Below are positions 7,235-14,278 of a stretch of 23,364 nt of DNA, one piece after another. The position numbers were made by a program, and so were the translations under genes. The notes below the pieces were generated by a model, which worked only from the letters and a program-made list of their open reading frames with translations, searched no databases and had not been told where the DNA came from. Source of the DNA: Desulfurococcales archaeon (GTDB taxonomy: Archaea; Thermoproteota; Thermoprotei_A; Sulfolobales; Fervidicoccaceae); contig JALTXS010000025.1 of assembly GCA_027048265.1 (NCBI GenBank), forward strand, positions 1-23,364, read 5' to 3'. The number at the start of each line of letters is the position of its first letter. The first letter of the stretch is position 1.

Positions 7235-8098
7235 TTATTCTAGAATAGCCCGGTCATATAACATTGTTTCACCAATGCACGACCACCTGTAGTAAAACAG
7301 GCTCATAGCAACTATGTCGGCAACCGACCCCAGAGACCCGCCCACATCACCCCATCGTCCCTCCGAGCACGCCCTAACATCCTCAAACATTTTCTCCAGC
7401 CCTCTCCTCCTGAAGCTCAGGTAATCAGCCCCCAGCCTAGCGCAGGCCCTCCTGTAAAGCCAGTCAACATCCTCGCTACCAGGTACCCGACACCCTATCC
7501 TTTGCCTGAGCATGATGGCCAGCCCCCTCGACACCCTCCACCCTTCCCTGACCTCACTCAGAACAGGGTCAAAGGCCGTGACGATGCGACTCGCATACCA
7601 CAAGCTATAACCGGATTCACGGGGGAAAGGCTCCCAAAGGTCTGGGAAAGCCCAGCACCTCATCCTCCCCGAGTAACGGGGAAATACCCTCCTAAGCCCG
7701 CGTAAGAAGGTATCCATGGGAAACGACATTGCCTCTCTCAACGCGGTCTCCGAGAGCCTCGTGAGACCCACCCTCTCGTCTGAGCGTATGCGAGACAGGG
7801 GTGCAACATGGAGGGACAACATGAGCAGGGAGCCCAAAGACAGGTTCGTCCCATACACGCGCATCATGTGGTCAACCAGGGCCTCGAACAGGGTACTAGA
7901 GTTGCACCCGGAAGGCCCGCAGGAGGATATCGTGATGAATACCATCTCATGGGCCAGTGACGCGTAGTCGGGCAACCGCTTGTCAGCATGGTCCCTAAGG
8001 CGACTGACCGTGCCTGCGCCCCACCAGGAAAGAGGCTCTAGGGCAACCGCCCAAGCCGCTGAATGAACACCTTTAAGCAGGGGCCCCGATAACCTCAC
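7235..8098 (-). CDS. CitG-family protein (triphosphoribosyl-dephospho-CoA synthase-like)
   Basis: CitG/MdcB enzymes join ATP and dephospho-CoA to make the precursor of a CoA-like prosthetic group; many archaeal members have no known role. This 287-aa protein is helical and keeps the family's outline. There is an early Glu followed by a G-x-V-x-R turn (LEPLSWWGAGTVSR, about 20-33), the nucleotide-binding GTNLSLG (83-89), and a late motif GSLGSVADIVAMSLF (about 249-264), which corresponds to the usual G(T/S)xADxxAxxLF. The usual 'PKPG' is changed to 'WWGAG', so activity may differ. The GTG start overlaps the stop of the DUF447 gene (GTGA), showing translational coupling. It is the last of three overlapping or abutting genes. 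The family assignment is by motif; the reaction is inferred. Confidence 0.65.
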   Translation of the reverse strand: MRLSGPLLKGVHSAAWAVALEPLSWWGAGTVSRLRDHADKRLPDYASLAHEMVFITISSCGPSGCNSSTLFEALVDHMMRVYGTNLSLGSLLMLSLHVAPLSRIRSDERVGLTRLSETALREAMSFPMDTFLRGLRRVFPRYSGRMRCWAFPDLWEPFPRESGYSLWYASRIVTAFDPVLSEVREGWRVSRGLAIMLRQRIGCRVPGSEDVDWLYRRACARLGADYLSFRRRGLEKMFEDVRACSEGRWGDVGGSLGSVADIVAMSLFYYRWSCIGETMLYDRAILE

Positions 8099-8772
8099 AA
8101 GTCTAGCTTCTCCTCTAATGACCTACACCTCCTCAGAGCATTCCGCACATGGTCTAAGACCTCCTCTCTCAGGCCCCCGAGCACAGCGCTGGCTGTGTGC
8201 TTTTTCAGAAAGTCCACAGAGTGCTTAAGCTGACATGCAAGCCCCTTCTCCCAGGAGGGGTTGCCGCAGGCAACATCAATTCTAGATAGTGCTACGAGGA
8301 GCTCTATAAGCAAGGAAGTCACCCGTGAGGGCGGAGTCACCATGGAGGGCCTGACAAGGGCCTGAAGAGGCCTTAGGTCTAGAACCAAATGCCCCTTGTT
8401 CTCATAATAACCATGGACCCTAGTTTGCAGCACCATATAGGAGCCTTCGACTACGAGAAAACCCCCCAACCATGAGGTCCGCGCCCTTCCCTTGAATACT
8501 TTCCATAAGATAACCGGGTCGGCCACTGAGTTGAGGAAAAGCTCAGACCCCTCGCCCTTCTCCAACAAGTATTCATAGAGAGCCCTCCCTTCATAAACTC
8601 GGGCGCGTAGGAGGCCTCCCTCTAGGGGATAAACCCCCAGAAAGCCCCCTGGGCCCCTCCAGTCTGGTACAGTTACAATGGTCTCTAAGGGAGAGTCCCT
8701 GAAGACCCCCCATAGTGGGGTAGAGCCCGGGTCAATGTACACCCACTCATCGTCAAGACGATGAAGCCTCAT
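8095..8772 (-). CDS. DUF447-family protein (flavin-reductase-like split barrel)
   Basis: A 225-aa protein. The segment ETIVTVP, then GVYPLEGGLLRARVYEGRA and LFLNSVADPVILWK (about residues 30-95), follows the DUF447 pattern of a split beta-barrel like FMN-binding reductases. Residues about 145-215 form a helical C-terminal part. Function is unknown; flavin or pterin binding is possible by fold. I chose the ATG at 8772 because GGGTGA stands 5 nt before it; the GTG at 8781, overlapping the previous stop, is the alternative. It sits between a nucleotidyltransferase and a CitG-like gene with overlapping or abutting ends, so the three products probably act in one pathway. Confidence 0.6.
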   Translation of the reverse strand: MRLHRLDDEWVYIDPGSTPLWGVFRDSPLETIVTVPDWRGPGGFLGVYPLEGGLLRARVYEGRALYEYLLEKGEGSELFLNSVADPVILWKVFKGRARTSWLGGFLVVEGSYMVLQTRVHGYYENKGHLVLDLRPLQALVRPSMVTPPSRVTSLLIELLVALSRIDVACGNPSWEKGLACQLKHSVDFLKKHTASAVLGGLREEVLDHVRNALRRCRSLEEKLDL

Positions 8773-8777
8773 CAAGT

Positions 8778-9698
8778 TCACCCAGCCAGGGCCACTCCAT
8801 GGCTCTTGTCGGTAAGTGTGAGGTGAAGCCTTGGCTCACCCACGTAGCCTGCCCGTACAATCTCCAATCTCCCCCACGCTTTTATCCTATCCCCGGGGAA
8901 AAGTAGCTCGCAGAACCTGCCCCGTGGGCTGGTCAGGATAACCCTTCCCCCGGGTACCCCATGTACTCTGAGCTCGTAGGTACAGGGAAACACGTGTCCC
9001 CTGGAATTGTCCACGACCGTCCCTTCCAGGACGCGGTCCCCCAGATAATAAACCGTGTCTCTACAATGAGTGTACTCCCCGGGCATGAGGGGAACCAGCC
9101 TTATGTATACATCTAAACCCCTCCACATGCCCTGTAGGACCTTTAAGCTCTCCCTACGGTGGAGAACTCCCGGTAACGACCACCCGCCCCTCTGGTCCAT
9201 TAGTCTGCTACTAGCTTTCCCCGTGTAGGGTTCTAACAGGGGATTCTCTCTCAGCTGGTGGTAAAACTCGTCAACACGCGGGCCATATACGACTAGGTCT
9301 ATGTCGCCCCTCCCCGGCTTCCCCAAGGCTGCCCACCTGTGGAGCCTCGAGCCAGTGACCCCAATGGTGTCAACACCTGTTATACTTGTAAGGATTTTTA
9401 CAAGACCGCAGGCGACCTCATCGCCTGATGAAACACAGTACTCCAAGGGGTCAACGAAGGCCTGAACATTATCTACACGCAGGAGGGGCACCTCCCTCCC
9501 ATAGCACATCGAGTACATAACAATATCCTCAGAGAATCTTTTTGCAACACTTACCAGGTCTGTTGGCTCCTTAACCACAATACCCAACTCAGGGTAACGC
9601 GGCATCGCCAGCAATCTTCCCTGCGGATGGGACAATCCCCTGACCATCCAGAACAATCCATCATATTCTACAAGACATCCCTCTACAAAACAAGCCAT
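8778..9698 (-). CDS. Predicted nucleotidyltransferase (archaeal COG1665-like)
   Basis: From the ATG at 9698 the protein has 306 aa. The signature of the polymerase-beta-like nucleotidyltransferase fold is GVTGSRLHRW (113-122) followed by GRGDIDLVVYG (129-139), with the GS turn at 116-117 and catalytic acids Asp132 and Asp134. An N-terminal element contains HPQGRLLAMPRY, and the C-terminal 80 residues look like a beta-barrel (OB-like). The substrate is unknown. It is the first gene of a three-gene leftward set with DUF447 and CitG-like proteins. In bacteria CitG works with the nucleotidyltransferase CitX/MdcG, an interesting parallel but not proof. The ATG is preferred over GTG 9707 because the GGAGGG ribosome site at 9714-9709 would abut that GTG. 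Confidence 0.7.
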   Translation of the reverse strand: MACFVEGCLVEYDGLFWMVRGLSHPQGRLLAMPRYPELGIVVKEPTDLVSVAKRFSEDIVMYSMCYGREVPLLRVDNVQAFVDPLEYCVSSGDEVACGLVKILTSITGVDTIGVTGSRLHRWAALGKPGRGDIDLVVYGPRVDEFYHQLRENPLLEPYTGKASSRLMDQRGGWSLPGVLHRRESLKVLQGMWRGLDVYIRLVPLMPGEYTHCRDTVYYLGDRVLEGTVVDNSRGHVFPCTYELRVHGVPGGRVILTSPRGRFCELLFPGDRIKAWGRLEIVRAGYVGEPRLHLTLTDKSHGVALAG

Positions 9699-9716
9699 AC
9701 CGCACACACCCTCCTA

Positions 9717-9724
9717 CTATATAG
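9717..9724. promoter_or_regulatory. Palindromic TATA box between divergent genes
   Basis: CTATATAG is a perfect 8-bp palindrome in the 48-bp gap between the nucleotidyltransferase ATG (9698) and the transporter ATG (9747). Its centre is 26.5 bp before the transporter ATG, ideal for a leaderless rightward transcript, and 22 bp before the leftward ATG. Confidence 0.5.
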
Positions 9725-9746
9725 AGGTCTCTGGCCATACCTTCCA

Positions 9747-11030
9747 ATGGAGTTTACCAGCATACTTTCTGGGAAACCCGGTGCTGATACCATGTATGAC
9801 AATGGACATTCTACGCTTCACAGTACCTCTCCCAGAGGGGCATCCAAGTTTCTCATGTATGCGGCTCTTATTATAGGAGTATACATGGGTGTTAAGATAT
9901 CACTGATTGCACCATACCTTAAGGGCCTCGGCTACACTGCTTCCCAGTATGGCCTGTTCGCAGCAATATCGGTCTCTACATCAACAGTGTTCACCCTAAT
10001 CTCTGGCTACATGTCGGACAGGGTTGGGAGCAGGTTCACCCTGGTCCTCGGGGGGCTAATGGCCTCCCTAGCACCCCCCTTATACTACCTGGGAGGCGGC
10101 GTGCATCTGGCCGCTGCTTTCGCAGTTGATGGGGCCGCGGGTGGTTTAATCTGGACCTCGCAGAATGTCCTAGTGTCTAGGAGCGTCAGGGAAGAGCGGC
10201 TCCACATTGTATACGGGGACCTCATGGCGCTTAGCCTCGTAGGCCATGTGTTGGGAAACGCCCTTGGCTGGGCCCCAGTCATGTACTCTAGGGCCTTTGA
10301 CGCACCCATATTAGATGCCTATAGGGCAGCGCTTTTGTCTCTAACACTGCTGCCCCTCATAGGCATTCCCCTGGTTTTAAGGATACCCGAGCGCAGGCCC
10401 AGGGATGGGGCAAGTAGACCCAGTCTAAGCATGCTTAGGAATAACCCTTGGCTAGCAGGATTCCTCATATATAATGCGGTGATCGGCCTGGGGGCTGCAA
10501 TGTCTGTTCACAATATAGACTATTACTTTGCACTCAAGTACCACTCTACAAGCGGTGGCCTGGGGACAATGTTTGCGGTCCAGAGCATAATAATGGCAGT
10601 CGCTGCCACGCGTCTCCCTAGGGCATCTGACAAGCTCGGACTCATAGGAACATTCCTGGCCTTCACCAGCCCCAGCATACCGCTGCTCATACTCATGACG
10701 CTGACGGACAATTACTTCATAGCAGCGGCACTATACGTCATAAGAGCTGTCCTTATGAACGCGGGCTATCCTCTTCTTGATGCGTTTATTATGAGGAGGG
10801 TACCTGTTGAGCAGAGGGGTATGGCGAGCGCCCTACTTAACCTCGCCTGGAACGTCCCAGCCAGTGCGGGCCGGGCTATTGGAGGGTGGCTTATGGATAT
10901 TAACGTGGAGCTTCCCCTGAGGATAACAGCGGTGCTGTATACGGTGGCCCTGGCAGGGCTCTACTACATGTCGAGGTCAAGGGGATGGTTGGGAGGGGAA
11001 AGGACTCTCAATGAGACTCAGGCTTCTTAG
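9747..11030 (+). CDS. Major facilitator superfamily transporter
   Basis: A 427-aa integral membrane protein with about 12 hydrophobic helices in two halves joined by a charged central loop (IPERRPRDGASRPS). The loop between helices 2 and 3 has the MFS motif A form GYMSDRVGSRF (G-x-x-x-D-R-x-G-x-R). It moves a small solute across the cytoplasmic membrane; the substrate cannot be read from sequence. The ATG at 9747 is preferred because the TATA box at 9717-9724 lies 26 bp before it. An ATG at 9792 preceded by GGTG is the alternative, and would still keep all helices. The dtdA gene follows after 30 bp, with its own strong ribosome site. Confidence 0.85.
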   Translation: MEFTSILSGKPGADTMYDNGHSTLHSTSPRGASKFLMYAALIIGVYMGVKISLIAPYLKGLGYTASQYGLFAAISVSTSTVFTLISGYMSDRVGSRFTLVLGGLMASLAPPLYYLGGGVHLAAAFAVDGAAGGLIWTSQNVLVSRSVREERLHIVYGDLMALSLVGHVLGNALGWAPVMYSRAFDAPILDAYRAALLSLTLLPLIGIPLVLRIPERRPRDGASRPSLSMLRNNPWLAGFLIYNAVIGLGAAMSVHNIDYYFALKYHSTSGGLGTMFAVQSIIMAVAATRLPRASDKLGLIGTFLAFTSPSIPLLILMTLTDNYFIAAALYVIRAVLMNAGYPLLDAFIMRRVPVEQRGMASALLNLAWNVPASAGRAIGGWLMDINVELPLRITAVLYTVALAGLYYMSRSRGWLGGERTLNETQAS

Positions 11031-11060
11031 GGCATCGCAGGAGGCATAGGAGGTGTCTGT

Positions 11061-11867
11061 ATGGGTTTGAGCGTTGTCTCAATAGTTTACAGCACAGGTG
11101 ACCCCGCTGGTACTGGTATGGCAAGGGAGCTAATGAGGATGGGTATATCCAGACTTGAGGGAGTATCGCTAAGAGGGTTCCCGGAGAGCGTCCTAGAGTT
11201 CGAGTTCCTAGACGAACGGGTTCCTGGGGAACAGTATATAGTATTATCCAAGCATCGTAGCAGTTCAGGCCGGCCCTCGCTTACAGTACACCACACAGGC
11301 AACCCGACGCAGAGGGCCGAGGCGGGGGGAGAGCCAATGACCCTATCCATTGCACATGCGCGTCTTGCTGGCCATATTCTGAGGCTGACAAAACGCGAGG
11401 TGGAGGAGAATGGAGGCCTGGGTGACATAGATGTTACCTACGAGGCTACTCACCACGGGCCAACCGGGGTGGCGAGACCTCTTGTCTTTGTGGAGATTGG
11501 AAGCACACCTGAGCAATGGGAGGACCCCCTTCTCCATAAGCTTGTGGCTAGGGTGATTCACGAGGCGGTGGAGGATCTTATAAGCGGTCGTCTCCCTCAC
11601 TGCACGACGGCTGCGGGGTTCGGGGGAAGCCATTATCCCGAGAGGTTCACACGTATGGCCTTGGAGGCTAAGGCTTGTTTCGGGCACATTATACCCAAGT
11701 ATGCCATCAGAGAGGGGATAGATGAGAGTGTTGTAAGGCAGGCTATCCTGAGGAACAGTGAGCCGGTAAAGAAGGTGTTCATGGAAAAGAAGGCAGGCCC
11801 CGCCCCCGCTAGGAGGGTTATAGAAAAGGCTTCCCTTGACCTGGGGGTGGAGTTCGTGAAAATATGA
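11061..11867 (+). CDS. dtdA: D-aminoacyl-tRNA deacylase (archaeal DtdA/DTD2)
   Basis: Hydrolyses D-amino acids wrongly attached to tRNA, and in plant homologues also aldehyde-modified aminoacyl-tRNA; a cytoplasmic proofreading enzyme. At 268 aa it has family length. Conserved blocks visible are TVHHTGNP (75-82), THHGPTGV (130-137), PLVFVEIGS (140-148) and GFGGSHYPERF (186-196), the last two being strong markers of the archaeal/plant type. The ATG start is supported by GGAGGTG 7-8 nt upstream. It follows the MFS gene by 30 bp and may share its transcript. It is convergent with the RAM-domain gene, 20 bp away. Confidence 0.95.
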   Translation: MGLSVVSIVYSTGDPAGTGMARELMRMGISRLEGVSLRGFPESVLEFEFLDERVPGEQYIVLSKHRSSSGRPSLTVHHTGNPTQRAEAGGEPMTLSIAHARLAGHILRLTKREVEENGGLGDIDVTYEATHHGPTGVARPLVFVEIGSTPEQWEDPLLHKLVARVIHEAVEDLISGRLPHCTTAAGFGGSHYPERFTRMALEAKACFGHIIPKYAIREGIDESVVRQAILRNSEPVKKVFMEKKAGPAPARRVIEKASLDLGVEFVKI

Positions 11868-11887
11868 TCCCTCTGGCGGGTAGTGTA

Positions 11888-12148
11888 TTAATAGCTACCT
11901 ATTAGTGTGAGAGTCTTCTCAACACCTGGTAGCATGCGCAACTGGGACACGAGCTTATCAATAGCCCTTATGCTCCTCGCCTCGACTATTACAATAAGGT
12001 CGTACTCGCCAAAGACAGGTTTAACGTCAACCCACACCTCCCCCTCCATGGCCTGCCCCAGCTTCTCAATCTCGTCCTTAATAGGGTGCTCACGGCCCAC
12101 CTTGGTCACAACAAGTATGTATGCAGTTATATTCTCGCTCTCCACCAA
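11888..12148 (-). CDS. Stand-alone Lrp/AsnC ligand-binding (RAM) domain protein
   Basis: An 86-aa protein consisting only of the RAM domain: AYILVVTKVG, then VKPVFGEYDLIVIVEA and LRMLPGVEKTLTLI, a ferredoxin-like beta-alpha-beta fold. In full Lrp/AsnC proteins this domain binds amino acids and forms dimers and octamers. No DNA-binding helix-turn-helix is present here, so it may bind effectors and modulate full-length Lrp proteins by mixed assembly. The start is uncertain. The ribosome site GGAGGGG lies 6 nt before TTG 12148 and 9 nt before GTG 12145; GTG 12163 is also in frame but would place that site inside the gene. It is divergent from tRNA-Thr. Confidence 0.85.
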   Translation of the reverse strand: MVESENITAYILVVTKVGREHPIKDEIEKLGQAMEGEVWVDVKPVFGEYDLIVIVEARSIRAIDKLVSQLRMLPGVEKTLTLIGSY

Positions 12149-12228
12149 AGCAGTCCCCTCCACACGCTGGGGGAAACATGAAAGACTGGGCCAGAACCGA
12201 CTAAAACACTTTCGCTGTCCTCGACACG

Positions 12229-12236
12229 CTTAAAAC
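12229..12236 (+). promoter_or_regulatory. TATA box for tRNA-Thr
   Basis: CTTAAAAC is centred 46 bp before the tRNA 5' end; initiation 26 bp downstream gives about a 20-nt leader removed by RNase P. The same AT-rich element read on the other strand (GTTTTAAG) could serve the divergent RAM-domain gene. Confidence 0.4.
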
Positions 12237-12277
12237 CCCACCAGCCATCACAATAATAATGGCACCCCAGAGCCGGA

Positions 12278-12397
12278 GCCGCCGTAGCTCAGCCGGTAGA
12301 GCGCCGGCCTCGTACGGGCAGCCTTATAAAGCAATGGGTCGGGCATAATACCCGGGAGAGCCGGTGGCCGCGGGTTCGAATCCCGCCGGCGGCTCCA
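12278..12397 (+). tRNA. tRNA-Thr (anticodon CGT) with 44-nt intron at 37/38 and encoded CCA
   Basis: Reads ACG threonine codons. The acceptor stem GCCGCCG (12278-12284) pairs with CGGCGGC (12387-12393), with discriminator T at 12394 and CCA encoded at 12395-12397. The D stem is GCTC/GAGC with loop AGCCGGTA; the anticodon stem is CCGGC (12304-12308) with GCCGG (12360-12364); the T arm is GCGGG-TTCGAAT-CCCGC. The anticodon is 12311-12313. An intron of 44 nt (12315-12358) follows A37. The splice site fits a bulge-helix-bulge: central helix CTCG (12309-12312) with CGGG (12353-12356), and 3-nt bulges TAC (12313-12315) and AGA (12357-12359), each cut after the second base. The inner helix is weak (GG/CC only). 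The spliced tRNA is 76 nt with CCA. Confidence 0.95.
12315..12358 (+). other. tRNA-Thr intron
   Basis: A 44-nt intron at canonical position 37/38, bounded by symmetrical 3-nt bulges across a 4-bp helix, the substrate of the archaeal splicing endonuclease. It is too short to encode a homing enzyme. Confidence 0.85.
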
Positions 12398-12496
12398 CAC
12401 CATCTCCTTCTTTCATGCCTTACCCCACATCTTCGGAAAAACACAGCTTCCCGCCATCTTGTCGGTATAATGTTGTAGTTGCTCGACCACTACCCT

Positions 12497-14260
12497 TTAC
12501 GACACGGCTGCCATGGCCCTCGCGTTGTCCACCAGGACCCTTAAAAGCTCTAGGCTCCACACGGGGAACTCGTAGGAGAAGTTCTTCAAAAAAACGCTAG
12601 GGCCCCTCCAGGTCATTACACTGATTTTGACCCCGTTGCATTGTCTCCTTTTCTTAAAGCTCCTCTCCAGCAGTTGTTCCAGCATTTGCGGCGGGGCCCT
12701 TCTGAGCAGGTTGCCCGAATTCTTGCACACTATAGTGACCTCCTGGCGGGTCTGGGGAGGTGTAAGGAAGGCAGAGTACTTGCTCCTCAGAAGCAGGGCT
12801 TGGTCTGGGAGAAAGTAAACCCTTCCAAAAGGAGTGTATATGTAAGAAACTATTCCATGAGATTGCAACCATCTTAGGTGTGGCTTTAGCTTCTCAGGGG
12901 GAGCGGATAGCGCCCTTGCGAGCACTTCTTCTGGGAGAGGATCTTTTTCCAGCAGTTCCAGAATCCTCCTCCTACGGCTTAGCTCAAGGAGATGGCTAAT
13001 GGTCTCCTCATCAATACTCATATCAACACCAGCCGCACGTGCAGCGACAACGCCGTCGAGGAGGCTGTCGACGTCGACCGTCTCGGGAGTCACTATAAAG
13101 ACGGCCCACTTAGGACCCCCCTTCACGTCTCTTGCCCGGAGAAGCCTCCCAACACGTTGCACGAGCCTCAGAGGACTAGCGGTGTTGCTCCATACTATCA
13201 GTAGGTCGGCCTCAGGAAGGTCTATCCCCTCCTCCCCGGCGCTTGTGGACACGATAATGCGGGTACGCGGGTTCCTTGCCCGGTCAAGAGACTGCTTGGG
13301 GGCCCTTCGCCTCCCCAGTAATAGGGTTGTCTCGAAACCTTGGGATGATAGGAGCTCTGCTACCCTTCTAGCTATAACTATCCTGTCTATGAAGACTATC
13401 GCCTTGGTGAAGGGATCGTGGTCCTCAAGTATGCGCTCGAGGCTACCCCACTTGTGAGCTGGTCTTATGCTTGGCGACCACATTAACTTTTCCAGGGGCT
13501 CCACAAGCTCCCGAAGGCGGTGGGAATTGGTCACGCTCTCCCTGAGCGCGTCGACCCCGTCTCTTGCCATCCACCTAAGTGCCATTCCGAGTAACATCCT
13601 GCTAGAACCGCTGGCCTGCTCCCAAAGCTTCTCCAGCCCCTTGTAGAGGCGCCCCTCATGCGGGTTAAAGGGGGCTTCATAGACTTCTCCTATCCACTCA
13701 GGTATGTACGGTCTTAGGTTTGGATGGTCCCAGCCCCAGCATCTAATGTCACCGATCCAGCTCTCAATATGAGAGGCTCTTGACCGGGGGATGAACGCGG
13801 AGAGTCCCAGCCTGTACTCGACATGTGCAAGGTGCCTTACGGCTTCGACGTAGGCGTCCTTCCCCGTAGTGTGGTGACACTCGTCAACGACGAGAGCGCT
13901 AAAGGAACCCGGGTTCATGCGCCCCTCTCTGAACAGGTGGACAACAATCTCGGGTGTAGCAACTATTATCCGTGCTCTCTCTGCCCTCTCGCGTAGTACT
14001 CGCGGGAGGCTGCCGTGTAGCGGAGCGGCGTCTAGCCTCATCCGCTCTCTGAAAAACCTTGCCACCTGCTCGACCAGGAACCTAGTAGGCTCAAGGACGA
14101 GTACGCGCTCAGATGCTCCCTTGGGTAGTCCCCTTATCCACAGTCCTGCTACGAGTGTCTTGCCGGTACCCGTCGGCATACAGATTGTGGCCCTTCGCCT
14201 CGAGAGGGCCCAACGGGCGGCCTCAAGCTGGTACTTCCGGGGTCTTAGACTCCCGTCCAT
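12497..14260 (-). CDS. SF2 DNA helicase, Hef/Mph1-like, without nuclease domain
   Basis: A 587-aa ATP-dependent helicase. The motifs in order are Q-like RKYQLEAA (8-15), I PTGTGKT (29-35), Ia LEPTRFLVEQ (56-65), Ib ATPE (101-104), II DECHH (126-130), III LSA (153-155), IV KAIVFIDRI, V STSAGEEGIDLPEADLL (338-354) and VI QRVGRLLRAR (368-377). Motif V (GEEGID/LP) and the segment after motif III are typical of Hef/FANCM/Mph1 fork-remodelling helicases, but the C-terminal XPF-type nuclease of euryarchaeal Hef is absent. Residues about 425-470 look like a winged helix instead, and the last 100 are of unknown fold. DECHH differs from the usual DEAH. The ATG start lies 18 bp after the TIM-barrel gene, so they are likely one operon for DNA repair (inference). 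Confidence 0.85.
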   Translation of the reverse strand: MDGSLRPRKYQLEAARWALSRRRATICMPTGTGKTLVAGLWIRGLPKGASERVLVLEPTRFLVEQVARFFRERMRLDAAPLHGSLPRVLRERAERARIIVATPEIVVHLFREGRMNPGSFSALVVDECHHTTGKDAYVEAVRHLAHVEYRLGLSAFIPRSRASHIESWIGDIRCWGWDHPNLRPYIPEWIGEVYEAPFNPHEGRLYKGLEKLWEQASGSSRMLLGMALRWMARDGVDALRESVTNSHRLRELVEPLEKLMWSPSIRPAHKWGSLERILEDHDPFTKAIVFIDRIVIARRVAELLSSQGFETTLLLGRRRAPKQSLDRARNPRTRIIVSTSAGEEGIDLPEADLLIVWSNTASPLRLVQRVGRLLRARDVKGGPKWAVFIVTPETVDVDSLLDGVVAARAAGVDMSIDEETISHLLELSRRRRILELLEKDPLPEEVLARALSAPPEKLKPHLRWLQSHGIVSYIYTPFGRVYFLPDQALLLRSKYSAFLTPPQTRQEVTIVCKNSGNLLRRAPPQMLEQLLERSFKKRRQCNGVKISVMTWRGPSVFLKNFSYEFPVWSLELLRVLVDNARAMAAVS

Positions 14261-14278
14261 GCGGCGACCGCCTTATTG

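Noticed and set aside
9627..9746. Upstream extension of the MFS transporter
   Set aside because: It overlaps the divergent nucleotidyltransferase gene and adds no membrane helix; the TATA box at 9717-9724 lies within it.
12278..12397. tRNA-Thr as an integration (att) site
   Set aside because: No integrase gene and no second copy of the tRNA 3' end were seen in the window.
12999..13457. 152-codon rightward open frame inside the helicase gene
   Set aside because: Antisense shadow; composition is Ser/Arg/Leu-rich without domain features.
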